Source: Peribacillus sp. ACCC06369 (lineage in GTDB: Bacteria > Bacillota > Bacilli > Bacillales > DSM-1321). From it: a stretch of 64,000 nt of DNA. Below the pieces are notes generated by a model. It did no database searches. It had not been told where the DNA came from and saw only the letters and a list, made by a program, of their open reading frames with translations. Position 1 is the stretch's first letter, and each line of letters starts with the position of its first letter. The translations under genes and the position numbers were made by a program. Positions 50,024 to 57,214 of the stretch are shown in pieces. The stretch is from positions 5,084,001 through 5,148,000 of the forward strand of contig NZ_JAUCEN010000002.1 in the NCBI RefSeq assembly GCF_030348945.1, written 5' to 3'.

Positions 50024-51122
50024 TTATAATTTTGAACGTAAATACGCATCAATGAACATATCGATATCTCCATCCATGACAGCTCCCAAGTTTCCGGTCT
50101 CCGCACTAGTACGGTGATCTTTAACCATGGAATACGGGTGGAAAACGTAAGAACGAATTTGACTTCCCCAGCCAATTTCCTTTTGCTCACCACGGATTTC
50201 ATCCAAATCCGCTTGTTGCTGTTCAATTTCACGTTGATACAATTTGGCTTTCAGCATATTCATCGCTTGGGCCTTGTTTTTGATTTGAGATCTCTCATTT
50301 TGGCACGTTACCACGGTATTAGTAGGTAAATGTGTGATCCGGACTGCCGAGTCAGTTGTATTGATATGCTGTCCACCTGCACCACTTGCACGGTACGTAT
50401 CGATTTTCAAATCTTCCGTGCGTATTTCAATATTAATCGTCTCATCGAATTCCGGCATGACTTCACATGAAACGAATGAAGTATGGCGTCGTCCTGAGGA
50501 ATCGAAAGGAGAAATACGGACAAGACGGTGCACTCCTTTTTCCGCTTTCAAATAACCATAGGCGTTATGGCCTTTGAAAAGTAAAGTGACACTCTTGATA
50601 CCAGCTTCATCACCTGGAAGGTAATCAAGGGTTTCCACTTTAAAGCCTCTTTTTTCACCCCATCTTGTATACATACGAAGCAGCATGGAACCCCAATCCT
50701 GGGACTCCGTTCCGCCTGCACCTGGATGCAGTTCAAGAATGGCATTTTTCGAGTCATATTCTTCACTTAGTAAAAGTTGAAGTTCAAAGTCATTCATCTT
50801 TTGTGAAAGGATCGTGATTTCTTCTTCCAGCTCTGCCAAAAGTTCTTCATCATTCTCCTCTTTCACTAGTTCATATGTCAAATCCAGATTTTCATATGAT
50901 TCATTCAGATCGGACAATTGATTGACTTGTTCTTTCAGAGCATTCGTTTCATTGATGACAGTCTGTGCTTTTTGCTGATCATTCCAAAAATCGGGATGTG
51001 TCATCTCATTTTCAAGCTCTGCGATTCGTGCCTCTTTTTCATCTAAGTCAAAGAGACCCCCTAAAGTCCGTTAATCGTTGCGCTGTCCGTTCAAGTTCAT
51101 TTCTTATTTCTGCTAATTCCAT
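50024..51122 (-). CDS. prfB: Peptide chain release factor 2 (programmed +1 frameshift)
   Basis: Release factor for UGA and UAA, 365 aa when the frameshift is read. The gene starts at ATG 51122 (AGGTGA upstream), reads 24 codons to CTT, meets in-frame TGA at 51048-51050, and shifts +1 to continue from GAC at 51049. The stop-codon-reading tripeptide SPF (RISPFDSS) and the peptidyl-hydrolysis GGQ (GAGGQHIN) are present. An annotation that starts at 51004 would miss the N-terminal part. Downstream of secA as in most Bacilli. Confidence 0.96.
51048..51062 (-). other. prfB autoregulatory frameshift site
   Basis: AGGGGG (51057-51062) acts as an internal Shine-Dalgarno, followed after 3 nt by CTTTGAC: CTT slips +1 on the U before the UGA stop. 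This is the classical RF2 feedback signal. Confidence 0.95.
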
Positions 51123-51144
51123 TTCTCTTCACCTCATTAGTATG

Positions 51145-51169
51145 TTAAAAAAATCCCTGTAGAGGGATT
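51145..51169 (-). terminator. Terminator between secA and prfB
   Basis: AATCCCT pairs with AGGGATT around a 4-nt loop, followed by seven T on the minus strand. Short stem, so prfB may be reached by partial readthrough. Confidence 0.7.
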
Positions 51170-51290
51170 CACTTCATTACAAATAAACCTCTTCAAACTA
51201 TATGCAAATATATTGCTTTATGCAAACTAAACATGAAAAGAGGCGGCAAGCCTTACACTTAACCGTCTCATAATCATTATACACCTAATT

Positions 51291-53804
51291 TCAGCCTAAA
51301 TTGCCATGGCAATTCTTATATTTTTTACCGCTGCCGCAAGGACATAACGCGTTTCGGCCAACGTCTTCCTTTTTACGGGCATGGGCTTTTTTCACTTTTC
51401 CCCCGTCTTCTTCCTTCGGATTGACCGCTTGTCCTTTTATGACTTCCTTCCGCTCTAGATTGTTGCGGATTTCAGCCTTCATGATGTATTTTGCGACTTC
51501 ATCTTCCATAGAAGCAATCATGGCTTCAAACATCGCAAATCCTTCTGATTGATATTCACGAAGTGGATCGATCTGGCCATAAGCACGAAGGTGGATCCCT
51601 TGGCGCAATTGCTCCATTGCATCAATATGGTCCATCCACTTACTATCGACTGCACGAAGAACGATTACTTTTTCGAATTCACGCATTTGTTCTTCAGATA
51701 GCTCTTCTTCTTTTTGGTCATAGTTTTCTTTCACTTTCGCTAAAATGAATTCAACCAATTCCGCTTCATTTTTTCCTTCTAGATCATCTACAGTGATGGA
51801 ACCTTCATTGAATAGGTTACCATTCAGGTAATCGACAAGGCCTTGTAAATTCCAGCCTTCCTCATCGCCCATTGGTGCAAACGCGACAACATTGCGCTGG
51901 ATGGATGCCGTAATCATCGTTTCGACGATTTCACGTAAGTTCTCACTTTCCATTACATCGAAACGCTGCTTATAGATGATTTCACGTTGTTGACGGAGAA
52001 CATCATCATATTGCAGTAATTGCTTACGTGAATCGAAGTTATTGCCTTCGACTCGTTTCTGTGCGGATTCAACGGCCCTCGTCACCATTTTACTTTGAAT
52101 TGGCTGGGAATCATCCATTCCAAGGCGTGCCATCATGCTTTTCATGTTATCGGAACCGAAGCGGCGCATCAATTCATCTTCCATTGATAAATAGAATTGA
52201 GTGACCCCTGGGTCCCCTTGACGGCCGGACCGACCACGCAACTGGTTATCTATACGCCTGCTTTCATGACGTTCCGTACCGATTACAGCAAGGCCACCAA
52301 GCTCCTTGACACCTTCACCAAGCTTGATATCCGTACCGCGTCCTGCCATGTTCGTAGCGATCGTGATTGAGCCTTGATTACCTGCATTCGCAATGATTTC
52401 CGCTTCACGTTCATGGTTCTTTGCATTCAAAACATCGTGAGGGATTCCTTTTTTGGATAAATAGGCAGAAATGACTTCCGATGTTTCGATGGCAACCGTA
52501 CCGACAAGCACTGGCTGACCCTTTGTATATCGTTCGGCGATGTCTTCCACAACAGCCTTGAATTTCCCATCTGTTGACGCGTATATAAGATCTGCCCGGT
52601 CATCCCTGACGATATTCCTGTTTGTCGGGATCGCAATGACATTCATATTATAGATATTGCGGAATTCCTCTTCTTCCGTTTTGGCTGTACCAGTCATACC
52701 GGAAAGCTTTTCGTACATCCTGAAATAGTTCTGGAATGTAATCGTCGCAAGAGTCATGCTTTCATTTTGAATCTCAAGGCCTTCTTTCGCTTCGATCGCC
52801 TGGTGGAGACCTTCACTATAACGGCGGCCCTTCATCAAACGGCCAGTGAATTGGTCAACGATGACAATCTCGCCATCCTGGACTACATAATCCACATCCA
52901 AATGCATGGAAACATGCGCCTTCAACGCCTGATTGATATGATGATTCAATGTAACGTGACTAATATCGAACAAATTATCGATATTAAACGCTTTTTCAGC
53001 TCGGTTCATCCCATCTTCGGTCAGCTGAACGCCTTTTGTCTTTTCATCATACGTGTAGTCCGTATCTTTTTGTAACGTTCTCACAAACGCATTGGCTTGG
53101 ATATAAAGCTGGGCCGATTTTTGTGCGGAACCGGAAATGATCAAAGGCGTTCTCGCTTCATCGATCAAAATCGAATCGACTTCATCAATGACAGCAAAGT
53201 GCAGTGGACGCTGTACCATTTGCTCTTTATATAACACCATATTGTCACGCAGGTAATCAAAACCTAACTCATTATTCGTGCTATACGTAATGTCGGCATT
53301 GTACGCCTCTTGTTTTTCTTCTTTAGAATGACTGTTCAAATTCAATCCGACGGTCAAACCAAGGAAATCATACAATATCCCCATTTCGGTGGCATCACGG
53401 TGTGCCAAGTATTCATTGACAGTAACGACATGTACACCTTTACCAGTAAGCGCGTTTAAATAAACCGGCATGGTGGATGTTAATGTTTTACCTTCCCCTG
53501 TTTTCATCTCGGAGATATTTCCGTCATGAAGGGATGCCCCACCCATGATTTGAACACGGTAAGGATATAACCCTAAAGCACGTTTTGCCCCTTCACGCGC
53601 AACCGCAAAAGCCTCAACGAGCAAATCATCCACGGTTTCCCCATTTTGATAACGCTCTTTAAACTCACCAGTTTTGGCACGCAACTGTTCATCCGATAAC
53701 GCAGCCGTCTCATCGGCCAGCGCTTCGACCTGATCAGCGATTTTTTCCAAACGTTTGATTTCTCGCTTATTCGGATCAAAAACTTTATTTAATATATTAA
53801 GCAT
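51291..53804 (-). CDS. secA: Protein translocase ATPase SecA
   Basis: Motor of the Sec pathway, 837 aa. Walker [12 protein letters not shown] near residue 100, [19 protein letters not shown] near 208, helicase motif NMAGRGTDI near 490 and [17 protein letters not shown] after it, and the C-terminal zinc finger [14 protein letters not shown] that binds SecB or lipids. GAGGAG precedes the ATG. Flanked by prfB downstream; the sinR island lies upstream where B. subtilis has hpf directly. Confidence 0.98.
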   Translation of the reverse strand: MLNILNKVFDPNKREIKRLEKIADQVEALADETAALSDEQLRAKTGEFKERYQNGETVDDLLVEAFAVAREGAKRALGLYPYRVQIMGGASLHDGNISEMKTGEGKTLTSTMPVYLNALTGKGVHVVTVNEYLAHRDATEMGILYDFLGLTVGLNLNSHSKEEKQEAYNADITYSTNNELGFDYLRDNMVLYKEQMVQRPLHFAVIDEVDSILIDEARTPLIISGSAQKSAQLYIQANAFVRTLQKDTDYTYDEKTKGVQLTEDGMNRAEKAFNIDNLFDISHVTLNHHINQALKAHVSMHLDVDYVVQDGEIVIVDQFTGRLMKGRRYSEGLHQAIEAKEGLEIQNESMTLATITFQNYFRMYEKLSGMTGTAKTEEEEFRNIYNMNVIAIPTNRNIVRDDRADLIYASTDGKFKAVVEDIAERYTKGQPVLVGTVAIETSEVISAYLSKKGIPHDVLNAKNHEREAEIIANAGNQGSITIATNMAGRGTDIKLGEGVKELGGLAVIGTERHESRRIDNQLRGRSGRQGDPGVTQFYLSMEDELMRRFGSDNMKSMMARLGMDDSQPIQSKMVTRAVESAQKRVEGNNFDSRKQLLQYDDVLRQQREIIYKQRFDVMESENLREIVETMITASIQRNVVAFAPMGDEEGWNLQGLVDYLNGNLFNEGSITVDDLEGKNEAELVEFILAKVKENYDQKEEELSEEQMREFEKVIVLRAVDSKWMDHIDAMEQLRQGIHLRAYGQIDPLREYQSEGFAMFEAMIASMEDEVAKYIMKAEIRNNLERKEVIKGQAVNPKEEDGGKVKKAHARKKEDVGRNALCPCGSGKKYKNCHGNLG

Positions 53805-54226
53805 TCAATAACGCTCCTCTATTATGGTAATGATCGTTCAATGACAAAATTCATATAAATTAAGAAGAAACACACCTTCTATTATGACTAATCCACGCTT
53901 AATTTTACCACTTCTATCCTAGAGGTACAACTTCATGTCACTACCGTTCCTATCGACCCGAATTCAATTCTTGTGAAAAACAATGGATAAATGAGGAGTA
54001 AAACTGTTAAAATAGAAGGAAGTATATAAAATATATAGCAGACTCCCCTCTATTTCCAAATGCAAAAGAGAATTTCCCATAACCTTCCATCACTAGATGC
54101 TGTGTCATCCCTAGCGATAGCATGTCAAGGTAATCCAACCATACAGGCTTCATGTTTTGAATGATAAGGTGGGCTACTGAAACTTATTAGCAGAAGATAA
54201 ATAGAACATGTTTCGAGGTGGTATTG
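53805..54226. other. Intergenic region secA to sinR
   Basis: About 420 bp, AT-rich, between divergent genes. It must hold both promoters but no clean -35/-10 pair was found, and no GTTCTTT SinR heptamer occurs here, so sinR shows no sign of autoregulation. Confidence 0.6.
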
Positions 54227-54550
54227 ATGATTGGTGAACGTGTAAAAAAACTGCGAGAAGAAAAGAAAATGTCGATGACCGAACTCGCCGATAAAGCAGG
54301 CGTGGCAAAGTCTTACTTAAGTTCCCTCGAGCGGAACTTACAAACGAATCCTTCCATTCAATTTCTTGAAAAAATCTCCACCGTACTCAACATTCCTGTC
54401 GATGCCCTACTTTACGATGCACCGAATAAGGAAATCTTGGACACTGATTGGATGAAAATTGTTGAAGAGGCTATGAATTCCGGTGTTTCAAAACAACAAT
54501 TCAGGGAATTCATCGAGTTTAATAAATGGAGAAAAGATAAAGAAGAATAG
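54227..54550 (+). CDS. sinR: Biofilm master repressor SinR
   Basis: A 107-aa XRE-family repressor. Residues 1-66 form the helix-turn-helix domain (MIGERVKKLREEKKMS, then AGVAKSYLSSLERNLQTNPS, almost the same as B. subtilis SinR in the recognition region). Residues about 74-107 are the SinI/SinR dimerisation hook (DTDWMKIVEEAMNSGVSKQQFREFI). In B. subtilis SinR represses matrix operons. Start ATG 54227 with GAGGTGG 5 nt upstream. Here sinR lies between secA and hpf, convergent with a sinI-like gene. No tasA-sipW or eps genes are in the window. Confidence 0.93.
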   Translation: MIGERVKKLREEKKMSMTELADKAGVAKSYLSSLERNLQTNPSIQFLEKISTVLNIPVDALLYDAPNKEILDTDWMKIVEEAMNSGVSKQQFREFIEFNKWRKDKEE

Positions 54551-54626
54551 AAGTGTACTAGTCTACCTACATAATCCTGAAGAATACAGCTTGAATAAGC
54601 AAGACTCGCTAGAATGGAAGAATAAA

Positions 54627-54666
54627 CCCTATAAACAGCTAATGGGTTGAATCACTGTTTATAGGG
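54627..54666 (+). terminator. Bidirectional hairpin between convergent sinR and sinI
   Basis: CCCTATAAACAG pairs perfectly with CTGTTTATAGGG around a 16-nt loop. It lies about 77 bp after sinR and 22 bp after sinI. T runs are weak. Confidence 0.7.
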
Positions 54667-54687
54667 ATGTTCTCATCTTTTAGGTAC

Positions 54688-54828
54688 TTATCTTCCATCG
54701 TTTTCCTCTAATGTAACCTCAAGGCTTTTCCGTTCAAAAAAAGCTATAATTTCCTCTTTTTTGAAACCCAAGCTCCTTGCTTCTGAAATCAACTTCACCC
54801 ATTCTGGATCCATTTCCACATTAGCCAC
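54688..54828 (-). CDS. sinI: SinI-like antirepressor
   Basis: A 46-aa protein. Residues about 8-35 (DPEWVKLISEARSLGFKKEE and the following IIAFFERKS) match the SinI hook that captures SinR (DQEWVELMVEAKE-type in B. subtilis). The gene is GTG 54828, with AGGAGG 8 nt upstream, to TAA at 54688. A downstream ATG at 54813 would give a shorter version. It is opposite to sinR rather than directly upstream of it as in B. subtilis. Its leader carries a predicted cyclic-di-GMP riboswitch. Binding to SinR is inferred from the hook. Confidence 0.85.
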   Translation of the reverse strand: MANVEMDPEWVKLISEARSLGFKKEEIIAFFERKSLEVTLEENDGR

Positions 54829-54860
54829 CTCTTCTACCTCCTAAAATACTCTTTGTATTT

Positions 54861-54945
54861 CAGGCAGACCAGCCATCATAGTCTTAAGGACCTTAGACCT
54901 GTGCCTTTGCGCCCTCATCTTTCAATAAGTTTGCCTTTGCCGTGG
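54861..54945 (-). promoter_or_regulatory. Cyclic-di-GMP-I (GEMM-I) riboswitch in the sinI leader
   Basis: Read on the minus strand the 85 nt contain, in order: GGCA, GGCAAAC, a stem capped by a GAAA tetraloop (CUUAUU-GAAA-GAUGAG), GGGCGCAAAGGC, then CUAAG-GUC...GAC-UAUG (the 11-nt tetraloop-receptor type), and GGCUGGUCUGCC closing the P1 stem with the first GGCA. These are the conserved blocks of GEMM-I. The nucleotide before CAAAC is G (G20 of Vc2), which favours c-di-GMP over cGAMP. A hairpin (AAATAC/GTATTT) lies between aptamer and the AGGAGG of sinI, so translational control seems likely. Confidence 0.85.
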
Positions 54946-54977
54946 TACTTATTACCAAATACATTACTTATAATCAT

Positions 54978-54983
54978 ATTATA
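54978..54983 (-). promoter_or_regulatory. Candidate -10 of the sinI transcript
   Basis: Perfect TATAAT on the minus strand, about 33 bp upstream of the riboswitch; no good -35 (CAATAT at 17 bp). A one-mismatch Spo0A-box-like TTTTGTCGGA lies further upstream (55048-55057). Confidence 0.4.
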
Positions 54984-55018
54984 ACGGATACCCACTCCAT
55001 ATATTGCTATTTTATGTC

Positions 55019-55037
55019 GGTAATCTACCAAAATGCA
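55019..55037. repeat. 19-bp palindrome-containing repeat, copy 1 (upstream of sinI)
   Basis: GGTAATCTACCAAAATGCA; GGTA and TACC form an inverted repeat around ATC. About 40 bp upstream of the putative sinI -10. An identical copy is at 55566-55584 in the same orientation. Confidence 0.8.
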
Positions 55038-55183
55038 AAAACTTTCATCCGACAAAATATTACAATATTATGAAAATTAAAAACCCAATTCATTTTTTAT
55101 CATATGCAATAGTCAATTTCGCTTTTTTATATAATAGTAAATATTTCTCTTCTTAATCAATCGATGGGGCGTATCAATTCTCT

Positions 55184-55345
55184 CTATTGTAAGTGCGTCC
55201 GTGCTTTTTGCACAGTTAAGTCCTTGCCGCAGGTCGGACAAAGCCACTTTCCATATTCCGCACTGCTAAAAGAAGCCCTATGGCATGTATGGCAATTCTT
55301 CCGATACAAAAAACCCCTCTGCACCTTTAGCCAATTGTTTTTCAT
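55184..55345 (-). CDS. Small Cys4 zinc-ribbon protein
   Basis: A 53-aa basic protein, MKNNWLKVQRGFLYRKNC at the start. Two CxxC knuckles, CHTC (residues 18-21) and CPTC (36-39), 14 residues apart, are the layout of a zinc ribbon. No family recognised. The Shine-Dalgarno is weak. A paired inverted GTTCTTT/AAAGAAC lies 13-28 bp upstream of ATG 55345, with more copies further out, so SinR control is likely. Between sinI and hpf, same strand. The antisense frame of 63 codons (55164-55355) lacks any motif. Confidence 0.65.
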   Translation of the reverse strand: MKNNWLKVQRGFLYRKNCHTCHRASFSSAEYGKWLCPTCGKDLTVQKARTHLQ

Positions 55346-55357
55346 AATAAACTAACC

Positions 55358-55500
55358 GTTCTTTTTAAAGAACTAACAAATTTAGTATAGCCCAAAAGAT
55401 AGTGGTGATTTTATAGGTACAAATAATTATTTTATCTCATTAAAGAACGAATTTCGTTCTTTAAAATGAAACTCAAATTACTTTCTATTTTTTAAAGAAC
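55358..55500 (-). promoter_or_regulatory. Cluster of SinR-type operators (GTTCTTT heptamers)
   Basis: Five exact heptamers: GTTCTTT at 55358-55364 facing AAAGAAC at 55367-55373; AAAGAAC at 55442-55448 facing GTTCTTT at 55456-55462 inside a perfect 25-bp palindrome (55440-55464); and AAAGAAC at 55494-55500. GTTCTYT is the published SinR recognition heptamer. The cluster is just upstream of the zinc-ribbon gene. Confidence 0.75.
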
Positions 55501-55565
55501 AAAACTTTTATACTTTCCAATTCATATAAATATAAAAAATGTTATCAACTGCCAACGAATATGTT

Positions 55566-55584
55566 GGTAATCTACCAAAATGCA
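55566..55584. repeat. 19-bp palindrome-containing repeat, copy 2
   Basis: Identical to 55019-55037; here the palindrome is extended to TTGGTA-ATC-TACCAA. It lies about 65 bp upstream of the outermost SinR box and abuts the hpf terminator. Confidence 0.8.
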
Positions 55585-55585
55585 T

Positions 55586-55616
55586 TAAAAAAGCACAACC
55601 CAGAGGCTGTGCTTTT
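55586..55616 (-). terminator. hpf terminator
   Basis: AAGCACA-CC pairs with GG-TGTGCTT; T run on the minus strand. Confidence 0.85.
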
Positions 55617-55632
55617 GATCTTAGATTCATAA

Positions 55633-56190
55633 TTAACTAGGTTCAATTAATCCGTAGCGTCCATCTTTACGACGGTACACCACGTTCGTTGTGTTGGTAT
55701 CCGCATTCGTATAAACGAAGAAACTGTGACCAAGCATATTCATTTGTAAAATCGCTTCTTCACTGTCCATCGGCTTTAAATCAAAGCGCTTATTGCGGAC
55801 CACTTCAATATCGTTATCGTCTTCGAATTCATCCACCACTTCGTCAACTTCCGTATTGAAGGCGAATGCCTCGGGCGTCGTTGATATGTTGTTCCGGTAT
55901 TTACGATTGACCTTCGTTTTATGTTTACGAATTTGGCGTTCAAGCTTATCATTGATCAAGTCAATGGCAGCATACATATCCGCATTTTCCTCTTCAGCGC
56001 GAAGAACCAAATTCTGCATAGGAATCGTCACTTCGACCTTTGATGTATTATTGTTCACTTTCAAATTCACTAACACATTTGCATCTGGTGTATTGTTAAA
56101 ATATCGTTCTAACTTGCCAATTTTCTTTTCGACGTATTCTCGAATTGCTGGAGTTACCTCAATGTTTTCACCGCGTACGTTGTAATTCAT
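55633..56190 (-). CDS. hpf (yvyD): Long-form ribosome hibernation promoting factor
   Basis: A 185-aa protein that dimerises 70S ribosomes to 100S in stationary phase. N-terminal S30AE domain (about 1-100; MNYNVRGENIEVTPAIREYV) and a C-terminal dimerisation domain (about 128-185; RFDLKPMDSEEAILQMNMLGHSFFVYTN). AAGGAGG precedes the ATG. Same place as yvyD in B. subtilis, next to fliT. Confidence 0.96.
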   Translation of the reverse strand: MNYNVRGENIEVTPAIREYVEKKIGKLERYFNNTPDANVLVNLKVNNNTSKVEVTIPMQNLVLRAEEENADMYAAIDLINDKLERQIRKHKTKVNRKYRNNISTTPEAFAFNTEVDEVVDEFEDDNDIEVVRNKRFDLKPMDSEEAILQMNMLGHSFFVYTNADTNTTNVVYRRKDGRYGLIEPS

Positions 56191-56227
56191 AAAGTGAGTC
56201 CTCCTTAAATTAAGACTATACAGTTAG

Positions 56228-56252
56228 ATTCTACAATACCCCTCCGGTTCCT
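56228..56252 (-). promoter_or_regulatory. SigH-like promoter of hpf
   Basis: On the minus strand AGGAACC (56246-56252) and TAGAAT (56228-56233) with 12 bp between fit the SigH pattern RNAGGAWWW-N12-RNNGAAT. B. subtilis yvyD is known to be SigH- and SigB-dependent. A separate TATAAT lies about 105 bp further upstream. Confidence 0.4.
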
Positions 56253-56411
56253 TTTGGAAACACATCATGAAATATGTCGAAAAATTATGAAACAATTGTC
56301 GGAAGGTTTGGAAAGGGTTGATGTCTGCCCTAACTCCATTATAACAAATGTAATGCCATAAAGAAAAAATTAAGACCATATTATTTACAGAAAATTTAAA
56401 AATATTTAACA

Positions 56412-56439
56412 TAAAAACCGTTTGGGATCCAAACGGTTG
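56412..56439 (-). terminator. fliDST operon terminator
   Basis: AACCGTTTGG pairs with CCAAACGGTT; T-rich tail on the minus strand, just past the fliT stop. Confidence 0.88.
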
Positions 56440-56444
56440 GGTAA

Positions 56445-56789
56445 TCAATTTCTTTTATCGTAGAACATGCCATCTACTGATAGACTCTCATACGGGTTCG
56501 TGTATTTATTAGATGATTTTTTCTTCTTATTTATTTCCTGGATATCCCGCTGTATTTCCTGCTTTTGGAGCTTCAGCAAGTGATCGACCTTTTGGTTAAG
56601 CAATATGGTTGCACGGCCTAGCTGTTGCTCTTCACCAGTAAAAGGCGGTTTGACTTCTGAAAGAAGTTCATCTCGCTGATCAATCAGCTGTGTGACCCTT
56701 TCTATTTTATCATCACGTTCTGCAATCGTCCGGTCTTCCAGAACACCAAGTAATTCAGCAGTCAAATCATGAAAGGTTTGAATCAGCAT
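56445..56789 (-). CDS. fliT: Flagellar protein FliT (FliD chaperone)
   Basis: A 114-aa mostly helical protein with acidic and Lys-rich ends; in B. subtilis FliT is the export chaperone for the cap protein FliD. Sequence identity in this family is low, so the call rests on size, helicity and place after fliS. ATG 56789 shares its A with the fliS stop codon (TAATG), so translation is coupled. Confidence 0.85.
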   Translation of the reverse strand: MLIQTFHDLTAELLGVLEDRTIAERDDKIERVTQLIDQRDELLSEVKPPFTGEEQQLGRATILLNQKVDHLLKLQKQEIQRDIQEINKKKKSSNKYTNPYESLSVDGMFYDKRN

Positions 56790-57190
56790 TACACTTGACC
56801 GCTTTGCGTAAATTGTTTTTTCCGGTTCATCTGAATAACTTCCTTCCAAGTATTCCGGAATTCAGTAACAAGTCCCTCCACCTCTTCCAAGGCAGCAACA
56901 TCATTTTTCAAATTCGCATCTATCAGACGGCGATTCATGAAATCATACAGACTCATCATTTCTTTGGATACTTCCACATCCATATTCAACGTCACCATCA
57001 ATTCGTGGATAATGTTTTGCGCCTTGATGATGTTCGTATTCCTCGCTTCAATATTACCAGCTTCAATGGCTTTTTTCCCAAGCACGATGAACTTCAAACA
57101 GCCATTATACAGCATTAATGTAAGCTCGCCAGGAGATGCTGTATTGACTGAATTTTGTTGGTACGATTGATATGGATTATTTATCGCCAT
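56789..57190 (-). CDS. fliS: Flagellin export chaperone FliS
   Basis: A 133-aa four-helix protein that binds the C-terminal disordered part of flagellin and, with FliW, keeps it soluble. Typical N terminus INNPYQSYQQNSVNTASPGELTLMLYNGCLKF. Follows fliD and precedes fliT in one operon. Confidence 0.95.
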   Translation of the reverse strand: MAINNPYQSYQQNSVNTASPGELTLMLYNGCLKFIVLGKKAIEAGNIEARNTNIIKAQNIIHELMVTLNMDVEVSKEMMSLYDFMNRRLIDANLKNDVAALEEVEGLVTEFRNTWKEVIQMNRKKQFTQSGQV

Positions 57191-57214
57191 ATTTAACTTC
57201 CTTTCCGACTTACC

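Noticed and set aside
55164..55355. 63-codon plus-strand frame opposite the zinc-ribbon gene
   Set aside because: The minus-strand frame has paired CxxC motifs and upstream operators; the plus-strand frame has neither.
55019..55584. 19-bp direct repeats as attachment sites or target duplications of a mobile element
   Set aside because: The enclosed 530 bp has no integrase or transposase, and both copies sit at promoter-like positions of adjacent genes, which fits a binding site better.
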